A stretch of DNA of 64,000 nt from Exiguobacterium artemiae 255-15 (GCF_000019905.1 NC_010556.1:212001-276000), one strand, 5' to 3'. Counted from the first letter of the stretch, positions 54,157-63,310 are shown. Made by a program: numbers and translations. Notes: generated from the letters alone by a model not told the origin.

Positions 54157-54195
54157 AAAAAGACCCTGACTTCCGCATGACGGAAGACAGGGTCT
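54157..54195 (-). terminator. Terminator of opuD
   Basis: AGACCCTG and CAGGGTCT with inner TTCCG/CGGAA, followed by TTTTT on the minus strand. Confidence 0.88.
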
Positions 54196-54203
54196 GACTG
54201 CAG

Positions 54204-55757
54204 TTAGGCTTCTTTTTTCAACTGGTCGGCTGATTTTGCAGCGTCCGGTTCATTGGACAGATCCATGAACAGGGCAATGACCATCATCCCGACGACGAAG
54301 ATGAACGGGAAGGCGGCAAGAACGGCTGCGGCCTGCAAGGCGCTGAGTCCACCTGAGTACAGGAGAACAGCTGCAATCGATGACTGGATGATTCCCCAAG
54401 TCAACTTGATGCGGAGACTCGGCAACAGACTACCGCCGGAAGATAACATCCCAAGGACATATGTCGCGGAGTCGGCAGACGTGATGAAGAACGTCGTGAT
54501 CAAGAAGACAGCAATGATACTGAGGAATGTTCCGAGACCACCGAATGTTTCGAACAAGGCGAACATACCGGTTTCGACCCCTTTTTCGTTGACCGTTGAA
54601 ATGAGATCAACATTATTGAACAGTTCGTTCCAGATCGCGGATCCACCGAAGACGGAGAACCACAGTAAACCGAAAATCGTCGGTACGAGCATGATACCAA
54701 GAACGAACTCACGAATCGTCCGTCCTTTTGAGACACGGGCGATGAACGTTCCGACGAACGGCGACCAGGAAATCCACCATGCCCAGTAGAAGATTGTCCA
54801 GTCATTGATCCATCCTCGTTCATCGGGATTGAAGGCTGACGCCCGGAAGCTCATTGTCGGTAGGTTTTGCAAGTAAGCACCTGTCGTTTGAACAAACAGA
54901 TCCATGATGAAGCTGAACGGTCCGAGGAACAGAACCCCAACCATCAAGAGGATCGCCAAGACAATATTGGCGTTGCTCAAGCGGACGATTCCTTTATCAA
55001 GACCGGAAGCGGCACTCATCATATAGAGGACGGATACGACTAAAATGATGATTAATTGGGTCATGAAGGAGTTCGGGATGCCGTCGACAAGGAAGTGAAG
55101 TCCACCTGAAATTTGTTGGGCTCCGAGACCGAGTGACGTGGCAACACCAAATGCAGTTGCGACGATGGCAAGTACTTCAACCGTTCCTTTACCGGCCGCT
55201 TCGTACTTCGGTTTCATCAGGGAAGCAACGGTATCACCGATTGTGGCCGGACGTCCTTTACGGAACGTCGAGTAAGCGATGGCGAGGGCGACGACCGCAT
55301 AGAGTGCCCACGGATGCAGACCCCAGTGGAAAAAGGAATAACGCATGGCGAGTGGAGCAGCATCTGTCAGGTCGTTTGTCGCGACCGGGGGGGTATGAAA
55401 ATGGGTCAGTGGTTCTGAGACACCCCAAAAGACTAAACCAATCCCCATACCGGCACTGAACAGCATCGCGAACCAGGAAATTAAACCGTATTCCGGACGA
55501 TCGGAATCTTTACCGAGTCGGATTGAGCCGAAACGGGAAAAAATGAGAAAGATAGCAATTAATAAAAAGGCACTCATACCAAAAAGATAAAGCCAGCCGA
55601 AGCCGTTCGAAACAAAGCTTTGGGCGATGCCTGTAACATTTCCGAGATTTGCGGCACCAATGAGTGATTCAGGCAAGATTCCCCATATGGTAAAGAGCAC
55701 ACAGAAAATGACAGAGATGATAAAGACATTCGTAATTTTACTTTTTCGTTTATTTTC
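54204..55757 (-). CDS. opuD: BCCT-family glycine betaine transporter (OpuD-like)
   Basis: 517 residues, 12 membrane segments. Family core: GLISWFAMLFSAGMGIGLVF and WGVSEPLTHFHTPP, and the substrate box WTIFYWAWWISWSPFVGTFI with its aromatic cage. It imports betaine or related compatible solutes with sodium for osmotic and cold protection. The acidic, charged C-terminal tail is the likely osmosensor. AAGAAGG ribosome site before the ATG at 55757. A sigma-B-like promoter lies 71 bases upstream, in line with stress induction. Confidence 0.92.
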   Translation of the reverse strand, partial: ENKRKSKITNVFIISVIFCVLFTIWGILPESLIGAANLGNVTGIAQSFVSNGFGWLYLFGMSAFLLIAIFLIFSRFGSIRLGKDSDRPEYGLISWFAMLFSAGMGIGLVFWGVSEPLTHFHTPPVATNDLTDAAPLAMRYSFFHWGLHPWALYAVVALAIAYSTFRKGRPATIGDTVASLMKPKYEAAGKGTVEVLAIVATAFGVATSLGLGAQQISGGLHFLVDGIPNSFMTQLIIILVVSVLYMMSAASGLDKGIVRLSNANIVLAILLMVGVLFLGPFSFIMDLFVQTTGAYLQNLPTMSFRASAFNPDERGWINDWTIFYWAWWISWSPFVGTFIARVSKGRTIREFVLGIMLVPTIFGLLWFSVFGGSAIWNELFNNVDLISTVNEKGVETGMFALFETFGGLGTFLSIIAVFLITTFFITSADSATYVLGMLSSGGSLLPSLRIKLTWGIIQSSIAAVLLYSGGLSALQAAAVLAAFPFIFVVGMMVIALFMDLSNEPDAAKSADQLKKEA

Positions 55758-55827
55758 CATCGTGATCAACACCTTCTTTCGAATTTTACATGTAGTTTTG
55801 TAACTCTTTTAGACAACGACATTAGTA

Positions 55828-55853
55828 ATACCCGTGTCATTTGAAAACAAAAC
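55828..55853 (-). promoter_or_regulatory. Sigma-B-like promoter of opuD
   Basis: On the minus strand GTTTTG (55853-55848), 14-base spacer, GGGTAT (55833-55828). The -10 is an exact match to the sigma-B consensus. Confidence 0.62.
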
Positions 55854-56148
55854 CTTATCACGCAAGTTCTAACCGTAACAAAGTTGGAGCGGACTGGCAA
55901 ACGAAAATGGGTAATGATGGGAAGGGAGGGGTCAAGAAACAAAGCGTTGTAATCTAGAAAAACCCTGGAATAAAGCCTTTGAATTGATGAAACAGACAGA
56001 ATGAAAAAGTTTGATTATTTATTATTTCCCGGTTCTTCTATTTTGTAACATGCATTTAAGATACATTGATGAAGCAAAATAACAGACGGAGTGAAACTGG
56101 TTTGATATCGTATCAGGTAGTCATCATATTACTCAGGAGGAATCAGTC
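55854..56148. other. Intergenic region before the nitroreductase gene
   Basis: 295 AT-rich bases without an open frame of note. A short inverted repeat GATA/TATC (GATATCGTATC) lies near 56105; no confident promoter or operator could be assigned. Confidence 0.4.
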
Positions 56149-56823
56149 ATGAATCACGATCAGACAAAACAACAGATTATCGATGCTTTTCAGTTCCGTC
56201 ATGCGACGAAATCATTTGATCCGACTAAAAAAATACCGGCGGATGATTTTCAATTTATCCTCGAAACAGCCCGTCTTTCACCGAGTTCTTTCGGATACGA
56301 ACCATGGAATCTGCTTGTCATTCAAAATGAAGCCGTTCGAAATGATATTCGGGACGTCTCATGGGGCGCACAAGGTCAATTGCCGACAGCGAGCCACTAC
56401 GTCATCTTCCTCGCCCGGACAGGTGGACAGATGCAACCGGACGGGGCGCACGTGAAACATATGATGGATGTACTCGGTCTGTCGGATGAAGCAAAAGCCG
56501 GCCGGACAAAACGGTATGGTCTGTTCCTCGAAGAAGATTTCAAGATTGGGGATAATGAAAAGGCGATGACCGATTGGTCGGCGAAACAAGCCTATATCGC
56601 GCTCGGAAACATGATGTCGACAGCAGCGCAAATCGGCATCGACTCGTGTCCGATTGAAGGATTCGATCAGCAGGCGGTGGAACAGATTCTCGAACGGCAC
56701 GGTGTGCTCGACCGGTCTGTTTTCACCGTACCGGTCATGGTCGCATTCGGCTACCGAGCGGATGAACCAAAACGGTCGAAGCAGCGTCGGTGCCTGGATG
56801 AAATCGTCACGTTCGTCGACTAA
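56149..56823 (+). CDS. Nitroreductase-family flavoprotein (NfsB/YfkO-like)
   Basis: 224 residues. FMN-binding start FQFRHATKSFDPTKKI, SPSSFGYEPWNLLVIQN and the C-terminal KQRRCLDEIVTFVD region are typical for NAD(P)H-dependent nitro/quinone reductases. It reduces quinones or nitro compounds in the cytosol; Bacillus relatives respond to quinone and aldehyde stress. GGAGG ribosome site. Single gene; the gap to speE contains a TATACT -10 candidate (56875-56880). Confidence 0.9.
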   Translation: MNHDQTKQQIIDAFQFRHATKSFDPTKKIPADDFQFILETARLSPSSFGYEPWNLLVIQNEAVRNDIRDVSWGAQGQLPTASHYVIFLARTGGQMQPDGAHVKHMMDVLGLSDEAKAGRTKRYGLFLEEDFKIGDNEKAMTDWSAKQAYIALGNMMSTAAQIGIDSCPIEGFDQQAVEQILERHGVLDRSVFTVPVMVAFGYRADEPKRSKQRRCLDEIVTFVD

Positions 56824-56966
56824 AAAAACAGTCGAATCTTTTCGAATTATATAGAAGTTTCTTTCAAAGTCCGGTATACTCGCATTTGTATGATTAAGAA
56901 GCGCCGTAAACGCCACTCGCATACGAACAACTTTTGTCTTGATGAAAGAAAGGGGTTCTATCGCAA

Positions 56967-57806
56967 ATGGAACAAAAATTAAAGTTATGGTTCACGGAAC
57001 ACCAAACGGAAGATTACGGTATCACATTCCGTGTCAACCACGTTTATGAGAGCGAACAAACGGAGTTTCAACGCCTGGAGATGGTTGAGACGGACGAGTT
57101 CGGTACAATGTTGTTACTTGACGGAATGGTCATGACGACAGATCGTGATGAGTTTGTCTATCACGAAATGGTCGCACACGTTCCACTCTTCACACACCCG
57201 AATCCAAAATCGGTTCTGGTCGTTGGTGGAGGAGACGGCGGAGTCATCCGTGAAGTCTTGAAGCATCCATCTGTTGAGAAGGCGGTTCTTGTCGAAATCG
57301 ACGGAAAAGTCATCGAATACTCGAAAAAATATTTACCAAACATCGCAGGTGGTCTCGATGACGCCCGTGTTGAAGTCATCGTGGGAGACGGGTTCATGCA
57401 TATTGCAGAAGCGGTCAATGAGTATGACGTCATCATGGTCGATTCGACAGAACCGGTCGGTCCGGCCGTCAACCTGTTCACAAAAGGATTCTATTCTGGA
57501 ATCTCGAAAGCATTAAAAGAAGACGGTATTTTCGTCGCTCAGTCGGATAACCCATGGTTCACACCAGAGTTAATCCGTGATGTACAACGTGACGTGAAAG
57601 AAATCTTCCCGATTACAAAACTCTACATTGCTAACGTTCCGACGTATCCGAGCGGTCTGTGGACATTTACGATCGGATCGAAAAAACATGATCCGCTCGC
57701 AGTCGCACCAGAGCGTTTCCACGAGATCGAAACGAAATATTATACACCGGAACTTCATACAGCTGCATTCGCGCTACCGAAGTTCGTCAAAGATTTAACG
57801 ATTTAA
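56967..57806 (+). CDS. speE: Spermidine synthase
   Basis: 279 residues. Transfers an aminopropyl group from decarboxylated S-adenosylmethionine to putrescine. The nucleotide-binding stretch [18 protein letters not shown] and the [15 protein letters not shown] loop with catalytic Asp are intact; the N-terminal beta domain has the [20 protein letters not shown] signature. AAAGGGG ribosome site. Followed by speB after 60 bases; the two make polyamines via agmatine. speA and speD are not in the window. Confidence 0.96.
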   Translation: MEQKLKLWFTEHQTEDYGITFRVNHVYESEQTEFQRLEMVETDEFGTMLLLDGMVMTTDRDEFVYHEMVAHVPLFTHPNPKSVLVVGGGDGGVIREVLKHPSVEKAVLVEIDGKVIEYSKKYLPNIAGGLDDARVEVIVGDGFMHIAEAVNEYDVIMVDSTEPVGPAVNLFTKGFYSGISKALKEDGIFVAQSDNPWFTPELIRDVQRDVKEIFPITKLYIANVPTYPSGLWTFTIGSKKHDPLAVAPERFHEIETKYYTPELHTAAFALPKFVKDLTI

Positions 57807-57866
57807 TTACACATCAGGAGTGTTCCGTTTTCAGGGGCACTCCTTTCTACGAATGGAGGAATAATC

Positions 57867-58739
57867 ATGCGGTTTGATGAAGCTTACTCAGGTAAGGTAT
57901 TTATCGCGAGTCAACCGACTCACGAAGATGCAAAAGGTGTGTTGTACGGTATGCCGATGGACTGGACGGTCAGTTTCCGTCCCGGTTCACGGTTTGGTCC
58001 GGCCCGGATCCGTGAAGTGTCACTCGGACTCGAAGAATACAGTCCATATCTTGACGGTGATATCGCCGATGCAAAATTATTTGACGCCGGTGACATCCCG
58101 TTGCCGTTCGGTAATGCGCAAAAATCACTTGATATGATTGAAGAGTACGTCGACTCGTTGTTGACGGCAGGCAAGTTCCCGCTTGGTATGGGCGGCGAAC
58201 ACCTCGTCACGTGGCCAGTCGTCAAAGCCTTTGATAAACATTACGAAGATTTCGTCGTGCTGCATTTTGATGCACACACGGATTTACGTGATTCGTATGA
58301 AGGCGAACCATTATCACATTCAACACCACTTAAAAAGATTGCGAATTTGATCGGACCGGAAAACTGTTATTCGTTCGGGATTCGTTCAGGAATGAAAGAA
58401 GAGTTCGAATGGGCAAAAACGTCCGGTTACAACCTGTTCAAATACGAAATCGTTGAACCGTTGAAAGCCGTTTTACCAAAGCTTGCCGGTAAAAAGGTCT
58501 ACGTGACGATCGATATCGATGTCCTTGATCCGTCAGCGGCACCGGGAACGGGAACACAGGAAATCGGCGGCGTGACGACAAAGGAATTACTTGAAGTCGT
58601 CCATATGATTGCACGGGCTGATGTTGATGTCATCGGAGCCGATCTCGTCGAGGTTTGCCCGGCGTATGACCAGTCGGACATGACAGCGATTGCGGCTGCT
58701 AAAGTCTTGCGTGAAATGATGATCGGGTTCATTAAATAA
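57867..58739 (+). CDS. speB: Agmatinase
   Basis: 290 residues. Hydrolyses agmatine to putrescine and urea. Dinuclear manganese ligands: GGEHLVT (His), LHFDAHTDLRD (Asp-His-Asp) and SIDIDVLDPSAAPGTGTQE-type loop (TIDIDVLDPS, two Asp). GGAGG ribosome site. Second gene of the speE-speB unit, ended by a strong terminator. Arginase is less likely because the set fits agmatinases of Bacillales next to speE. Confidence 0.95.
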   Translation: MRFDEAYSGKVFIASQPTHEDAKGVLYGMPMDWTVSFRPGSRFGPARIREVSLGLEEYSPYLDGDIADAKLFDAGDIPLPFGNAQKSLDMIEEYVDSLLTAGKFPLGMGGEHLVTWPVVKAFDKHYEDFVVLHFDAHTDLRDSYEGEPLSHSTPLKKIANLIGPENCYSFGIRSGMKEEFEWAKTSGYNLFKYEIVEPLKAVLPKLAGKKVYVTIDIDVLDPSAAPGTGTQEIGGVTTKELLEVVHMIARADVDVIGADLVEVCPAYDQSDMTAIAAAKVLREMMIGFIK

Positions 58740-58747
58740 ACGATAAC

Positions 58748-58789
58748 AAAAAGGTCAGATCCGTTTTTGCGGAATCTGACCTTTTTTTT
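58748..58789. terminator. Terminator of speE-speB
   Basis: AAAGGTCAGAT and ATCTGACCTTT with inner CCG/CGG, followed by T. Confidence 0.92.
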
Positions 58790-59005
58790 CCGGGCAGCGA
58801 TTATTCCATCCAGTTCAAGCGAAAACGCAATGTGCTGTTGTCCTCAACATCAGCACACTCAGATATTTACAGCCCAAAAATATTATTTTAAATTTAATAT
58901 GTCACCACGATAAAAATATTTTTTGGACAGAAGTAATAGTTCTGCAGTAAACGGATTTGTTGGTTTGAGAGCGGAATACATCATGACATGAAAGGTGGAA
59001 AAAAG

Positions 59006-59800
59006 ATGAAGAAACTCTTATCTTTCGTCACAGCTGCTTTGCTATTCGCACTTTTTGTGCTCCCGGTAGGCGCGGCGGACGATGCAATGGTTCGTGTAAT
59101 TCATGCTTCACCTGATGCTCCAGCAGTGGATATCGCCGTCGATGGCAAAAAAGCGGTATCCGGAGCAGAATTCAAAGCAGTCACTGACTATCTCACACTC
59201 CCAGCCGGAGAACATAAAGTAGAAGTCTTCGCAGCCGGTACAACAAAGGATCCTGTACTTTCTCAAACACTCAATATCGAAGCCGGGAAATTCTATTCTG
59301 TAGCTGCAATCGGTAAATTGGCAGATATCAAACTCGCCGTCATGGAAGATAACGGCAAAGGAGAAGACGGCAAATCAATGGTCCGTGTCGCTCACTTTGC
59401 ACCGGATGCACCAGCTGTTGACGTCGCACCAAAAGGTGGAGATCCGCTCTTCAGCGACCTTGAATTCTCGAAAGTCTCAGACTACGGCACACTCGATGCC
59501 GGAACGTATGACCTTGAAGTACGACCAGCCGGTGCGACGGATGTCGTGAAAGCACTCGACGGCATCAAGCTCGACAGCGGTAAAAACTATACAGCACTCG
59601 CAATCGGTTTACTTGAAGGAGAACCGGCATTTGACGTTCTCTTGATTCCGGACGGCGGTGAAATGGCAGCGATGCCGGACACTGGTCTTGGCGGAACAAC
59701 GGGAACGTCATCAATGGCAACAACTTGGGCACTCGTAGCACTTGCTGGAGCAGCGCTGGTTGGGACAGTTTATGTCGTCCGTCGTAAACAAAACGCGTAA
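59006..59800 (+). CDS. DUF4397 surface protein with sortase-type sorting signal
   Basis: 264 residues. Signal peptide to about residue 23 (FALFVLPVGAA). Two DUF4397 repeats follow, each opening with MVRVxHxxPDAPAVDxA (residues about 28-48 and about 125-145). At the C-terminus are MPDTG (223-227), a Gly/Ser/Thr linker, a membrane segment (LVALAGAALVGTVYVV) and the basic tail RRKQ. This is a cell-wall sorting signal of LPxTG kind with Met for Leu. The ATG at 59006 fits AAAGGTGG. The next gene, overlapping by 29 bases, is a sortase, presumably the one that anchors this protein. DUF4397 ligand unknown. Confidence 0.87.
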   Translation: MKKLLSFVTAALLFALFVLPVGAADDAMVRVIHASPDAPAVDIAVDGKKAVSGAEFKAVTDYLTLPAGEHKVEVFAAGTTKDPVLSQTLNIEAGKFYSVAAIGKLADIKLAVMEDNGKGEDGKSMVRVAHFAPDAPAVDVAPKGGDPLFSDLEFSKVSDYGTLDAGTYDLEVRPAGATDVVKALDGIKLDSGKNYTALAIGLLEGEPAFDVLLIPDGGEMAAMPDTGLGGTTGTSSMATTWALVALAGAALVGTVYVVRRKQNA

Positions 59801-60380
59801 TCTCTTATTGTTACTCACCGTGTTGCTTGCAGGATGCGGCGGAGCGGAGGAAACTTCGCCTCCACGCTCTGTGGAACCGGCAACACCTGTCGTCGAGTCA
59901 CCGGCACCAAAGTCTGACGCAAAGACAGAAGCAGTCGAAACATTCATCCCGAATCGTTTGAAGATCCCGGCGATCGATGTGAATGCAAAAATTGAAGTCG
60001 TTGGAAAAGATGCTAAAGGACGGATGAATGTTCCGGAGCAGACGGATCAAGTCGGTTGGTACCGATATGGCGCCAAAGCGAATCAGACCGGCAATGTCAT
60101 TTTGGCAGGACATTTAGATGATACGAACGGTCCGGCTGTCTTTTATGACTTGGCAAAAGTGAAACGGGGACACCGGATTGAAGTAAGCGCTAAAACGGGA
60201 GAGCAGGTTTCATACGTGGTGACGAACGTAATGTCTTATCCCGTTGATCAGGCACCGGTCGGCTCTATTTTCGGAGCGACACTGGCGCAACGTTTGACGT
60301 TAATTACGTGTGTCGGAACGTTTACCCAATCAAAAGGATACGATCAGCGATTGGTTGTGACGGCTGAACAGGAAAAATAA
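59772..60380 (+). CDS. Class F sortase with a lipoprotein-type signal
   Basis: 202 residues. Catalytic triad of sortases: His114 in LAGHLDDTNGPAVFYDL, Cys180 in TLITCVGTF, Arg193 in QRLVVT. The N-terminus is a hydrophobic segment ending in LLAGCG (Cys22), a lipobox. It may therefore be anchored as a lipoprotein instead of by a membrane helix, followed by a Pro/Glu-rich spacer. Start at 59772 lies inside the DUF4397 gene; the ribosome site is poor, so translation probably depends on coupling. The pair looks like a self-contained substrate-sortase cassette. Confidence 0.85.
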   Translation: MSSVVNKTRNLLLLLTVLLAGCGGAEETSPPRSVEPATPVVESPAPKSDAKTEAVETFIPNRLKIPAIDVNAKIEVVGKDAKGRMNVPEQTDQVGWYRYGAKANQTGNVILAGHLDDTNGPAVFYDLAKVKRGHRIEVSAKTGEQVSYVVTNVMSYPVDQAPVGSIFGATLAQRLTLITCVGTFTQSKGYDQRLVVTAEQEK

Positions 60381-60383
60381 ACG

Positions 60384-60416
60384 AAGGGACCTCTCCGCTG
60401 ACGGACAGGTCCCTTT
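60384..60416 (+). terminator. Terminator of the DUF4397-sortase operon
   Basis: AAGGGACCT and AGGTCCCTT with inner CCG/CGG, then TTTTG. Confidence 0.85.
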
Positions 60417-60433
60417 TGTATGTGCTGTTGGTT

Positions 60434-61741
60434 TTAAGCATTCACTTCAGAAGCGGCGACCAAATCCGTCGTTAAGGCAGATAACCCTTGCGTCGTCTGG
60501 CTGATACCTTGAATCGTTTGTACGATTTGGCTTAAATCATTTTTATTACGGCCGAACATCTCCAAGTAGTTCTCCATTTCCTGTTTGACGGTATGGATGC
60601 CGCTCTTGACTTGTTGCAGTTCGTTACGCGAAGCGGAGTTTGATCGTGTGATGTCTTCCATTTGCGAAACGAGTTCATTGATGTTGCCATTATTTTTTTG
60701 GATCAGGCTGTTGATGCTGCTGCTGAGCAGTTTTGCGTTTTCCGCCAGGTTCCGGACTTCAATCGCAACGACGGAGAAACCTTTCCCATGCTCTCCGGCA
60801 CGAGCGGCTTCGATCGAAGCATTCAAGGCGAGTAAGTTCGTCTGGTTAGCGATGTCTTCGATGCCTTGTGTCATTTTGACGATCTCATCTGACGTCGTTT
60901 TCAGTTGCTGGATACTCGTCAATGATGTGCTGACTTGTGACGTGGCTTGAGCAAATTGATGTTCCATCTTTTCCATCTGAGTCTCGTTTTCCGAGGTCAG
61001 TCCGACCAGATTACGGCTTGTTTTTTCCGTCTGGTCCGTTTCAGATAAGATTTGTGTCGCCCGACGACTTGTTTCAGAAATTGCACCTTCCGTCTGTTCG
61101 ACAGTGCTTGCGACTTCCTGACTGACGCGTACGACATCCTGCAAGAGCCGGCTCCGGGATTCATTTGCTGCACTGACTTCGTGTAAGCGGGCATCGACAT
61201 ACTGGCTCGTCACGATTTGAGCATCAAGATTCATCGCGTGGTTCAGTGCAAGAATCGCATTCGTCAATTGTGCCGGTTCATGTTGAAAATGTTCGACGAT
61301 TTTCGGAATCAATAACGTATTGAACGCCGCATAGGAAGCGATGAACCAGGTCACCGGGACAAAGTTACGGTTATGGGTTTTACCCATCCGTGTCCGCATC
61401 GCAAGAAATTTATCATCCATGTTTCCCGTCAGTAAACTGCCGAAGTAGTCAGCGAAGACTTTTTTCAGACGTTCACGTGTCGAAGAAGTTTGAGCAATCT
61501 GTACCATTTCAGGGTGAAGCAGTAAATGATCAAGGACTTGTTCGAGTACTTCATCGAGGATGCTGTTGACGACAGGCGCCATTGCTTTTAGTGTTTGCAG
61601 ATGTTCTTCCGTGTAGCCCATGTATTCTAAGCGTCCGGTTAAGCTCGGATCACTTGTTTTTGTAATGAGTCGTTTGTCTGGAAATCCGATTGTCGCCTGA
61701 TAGGCCGACATCGATGATTTAGCTTTAAATGGATTGCGCAC
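60434..61741 (-). CDS. hemAT: Haem-based aerotaxis transducer HemAT
   Basis: 435 residues, soluble. N-terminal protoglobin sensor (about 10-190) with proximal His123 in MGKTHNRNF, the same number as in B. subtilis HemAT. C-terminal chemoreceptor signalling domain with tip [20 protein letters not shown]. It senses oxygen with haem and signals to CheA. GTG start at 61741 behind GGGGGC; an ATG ten codons later is an alternative. A sigma-D-like -10 GCCGATAA lies about 50 bases upstream. Confidence 0.95.
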   Translation of the reverse strand: MRNPFKAKSSMSAYQATIGFPDKRLITKTSDPSLTGRLEYMGYTEEHLQTLKAMAPVVNSILDEVLEQVLDHLLLHPEMVQIAQTSSTRERLKKVFADYFGSLLTGNMDDKFLAMRTRMGKTHNRNFVPVTWFIASYAAFNTLLIPKIVEHFQHEPAQLTNAILALNHAMNLDAQIVTSQYVDARLHEVSAANESRSRLLQDVVRVSQEVASTVEQTEGAISETSRRATQILSETDQTEKTSRNLVGLTSENETQMEKMEHQFAQATSQVSTSLTSIQQLKTTSDEIVKMTQGIEDIANQTNLLALNASIEAARAGEHGKGFSVVAIEVRNLAENAKLLSSSINSLIQKNNGNINELVSQMEDITRSNSASRNELQQVKSGIHTVKQEMENYLEMFGRNKNDLSQIVQTIQGISQTTQGLSALTTDLVAASEVNA

Positions 61742-61789
61742 GATATGCCCCCGATTTTCTTGGAATTAAGATTTTTAGTATCTTGTTTG

Positions 61790-61797
61790 TTATCGGC
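61790..61797 (-). promoter_or_regulatory. Sigma-D-like -10 element of hemAT
   Basis: GCCGATAA on the minus strand, one base from the sigma-D consensus GCCGATAT. No good TAAA -35 at the right distance, so support is partial. Confidence 0.4.
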
Positions 61798-61862
61798 TGT
61801 TTTCAGAAATCTGATAATCTTTTTCTTTAAAAAGTACAGACACAGACAAAATCATTGACTTA

Positions 61863-61893
61863 AAAACAAAAAACTCATGATCGGGGATCATGA
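61863..61893 (-). terminator. Terminator of the 74-aa gene
   Basis: CTCATGATC and GATCATGAG around a GGG (plus) loop, followed on the minus strand by six T. Confidence 0.85.
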
Positions 61894-61948
61894 GTGGAAT
61901 GACCGCTTCTGAAATGAAGGGTACATGCTATATGTGTCACGCGATGAA

Positions 61949-62173
61949 TTAAACAGGCTGATCTTCCTGAAACGCTTTTTGGGCATCGACGATCGATCGC
62001 ATCCGACTTACACAGGTCTGGACGAATTGAATGTCGATGGACGTAAACCGGGTGACAGGTCCTTTGGCTGATTCAGCACTGAATGTGAAGGTTCCGAGAT
62101 TCCAAAGTTCGATTTTAAATCGTTTTCCTTTGTTGTCATCGAAGTGTTCTACGAATTCGATTTTCGGTACCAT
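61949..62173 (-). CDS. Uncharacterised 74-aa protein
   Basis: The ATG at 62173 has AAGGAGG eight or nine bases before it. Soluble: VPKIEFVEHFDDNKGKRFKI, then a central beta-rich stretch and a helical C-terminus (FVQTCVSRMRSIVDAQKAF). No family recognised. It has its own terminator. The IS30 element ends only about 53 bases upstream of its start, so the native promoter may be disrupted or replaced. Confidence 0.7.
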   Translation of the reverse strand: MVPKIEFVEHFDDNKGKRFKIELWNLGTFTFSAESAKGPVTRFTSIDIQFVQTCVSRMRSIVDAQKAFQEDQPV

Positions 62174-62222
62174 ACGAACCCCTCCTTGTAGAACCATTCC
62201 CGTTTTTTTCAAAGACGGTTTG

Positions 62223-63161
62223 TCAAATTAAGTGCAACACTTCTTCCGTGAAGACCTCGTATGCAGTTTTCCAGTTAAGACATTTTCGTGGTCTCCCATT
62301 AATCCAGGCGAGCGCTTGAGCGATTTCAGAACGACTGACCTTTCCGAAATCTGTCCCCTTCGGGAAAAATTCACGGAGAAGACCATTGGCGTTCTCGTTA
62401 CTACCACGCTGCCAAGAAGAATACGGATCTGCAAAATACATGGGTAAGCCTAACGTGTCACGAATTCGTTCATGACAGCTAAACTCTTTTCCACGATCTG
62501 TCGTCGCAGTTTGGAACGTTCCCAACGGGAAGGAAAGATGTAATGCTTGAATCGCAGACTCCATCGATTGAGCGGACCGATTTTCCATCGGTACAGCGAG
62601 ATAAAAACGACTCTTTCGCTCGACGAACGTTGCGACACAGGCTTTTGACGTTCCTCTACCCGATACAACAGTATCAAGCTCCCAATGTCCAAACGTTTGA
62701 CGCCCTTTGACGTCGGACGGACGTTTACTGATTGGCAGTCCGACGTTGAAGCGTCCGCGCGTCTCACGTGGTTTCTGACGCTTTCCCTTTTGCCGAAGAA
62801 GTCCAGAATCGGCCTCGACGAGGCCACTATAAATCCAACGATAAATTGTCTTGAACGAGAGTCCTTCTTCTTGGAATAATCGTCCGGCAATTTGTTCAGG
62901 GGACCACGTCTCCCGTAATTTTTCGAGGATGCAGATTCCTTTTTCGAGCGTAAACTTCGTACGTGCACCGCACTTCTTCTTTCGCTCCACATAACGCTGG
63001 TCAGCATGAGAAGAATCGTAATGAGGATTTCGTTTCAATTCTCGTGAAATCGTAGAAGGTTGACGCCCCAGGCGTCCCGCAATCTTTCGGACAGAGAAAC
63101 CTAGCTCGAGATACGTCTCTATTTTGACTCTTTCTGATATGGTAAGATGAATATAGCTCAT
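62223..63161 (-). CDS. IS30-family transposase
   Basis: 312 residues, intact. N-terminal helix-turn-helix (LGFSVRKIAGRLGRQPSTIS) typical of IS30; catalytic DDE residues in FGHWELDTVVSG, TATTDRGKEFSCHE and QRGSNENANGLLREFF. The reading frame continues through the left inverted repeat, and its TGA stop (62223-62225) uses bases outside the repeat. The C-terminal residues HLI are thus coded by the repeat and the flank. Confidence 0.92.
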   Translation of the reverse strand: MSYIHLTISERVKIETYLELGFSVRKIAGRLGRQPSTISRELKRNPHYDSSHADQRYVERKKKCGARTKFTLEKGICILEKLRETWSPEQIAGRLFQEEGLSFKTIYRWIYSGLVEADSGLLRQKGKRQKPRETRGRFNVGLPISKRPSDVKGRQTFGHWELDTVVSGRGTSKACVATFVERKSRFYLAVPMENRSAQSMESAIQALHLSFPLGTFQTATTDRGKEFSCHERIRDTLGLPMYFADPYSSWQRGSNENANGLLREFFPKGTDFGKVSRSEIAQALAWINGRPRKCLNWKTAYEVFTEEVLHLI

Positions 63162-63255
63162 AACGAATCCTCCGTTGAATTTTGTGTGGTAACTCTATTC
63201 TACACGAGGCCGTTATGGGTTTTTTTTGTGTTTTCAGCTAGGTGTTGCACTTAAT
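62227..63255. mobile_element. IS30-family insertion sequence (about 1.03 kb)
   Basis: Terminal inverted repeats ATTAAGTGCAACAC (62227-62240) and GTGTTGCACTTAAT (63242-63255). One transposase gene. The element lies between the terminator of copZ and the 74-aa gene. I see no 2-3 bp target duplication, but the borders are AT-rich and could be off by a base or two. Confidence 0.85.
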
Positions 63256-63272
63256 ATTACAATTCGTCCAAA

Positions 63273-63310
63273 ATAAAAAAGCCAAACTGCATGTTTCACG
63301 CAGTTTGGCT
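63273..63310 (-). terminator. Terminator of copZ
   Basis: AGCCAAACTGC and GCAGTTTGGCT, followed on the minus strand by six T. It is intact, so IS30 inserted outside the copper operon. Confidence 0.9.

Noticed and set aside
55981-56148. Sigma-W-like promoter (TGAAAC ... CGTA) before the nitroreductase gene
   Set aside because: The two boxes are only 11 bases apart, far too close for an ECF promoter.
56890-56982. A 30-codon basic reading frame (MIKKRRKRHSHTN...) overlapping the speE start, resembling a polyamine-sensing leader peptide
   Set aside because: No ribosome site precedes its ATG and the frame is short enough to be chance; conservation data would be needed to revive it.
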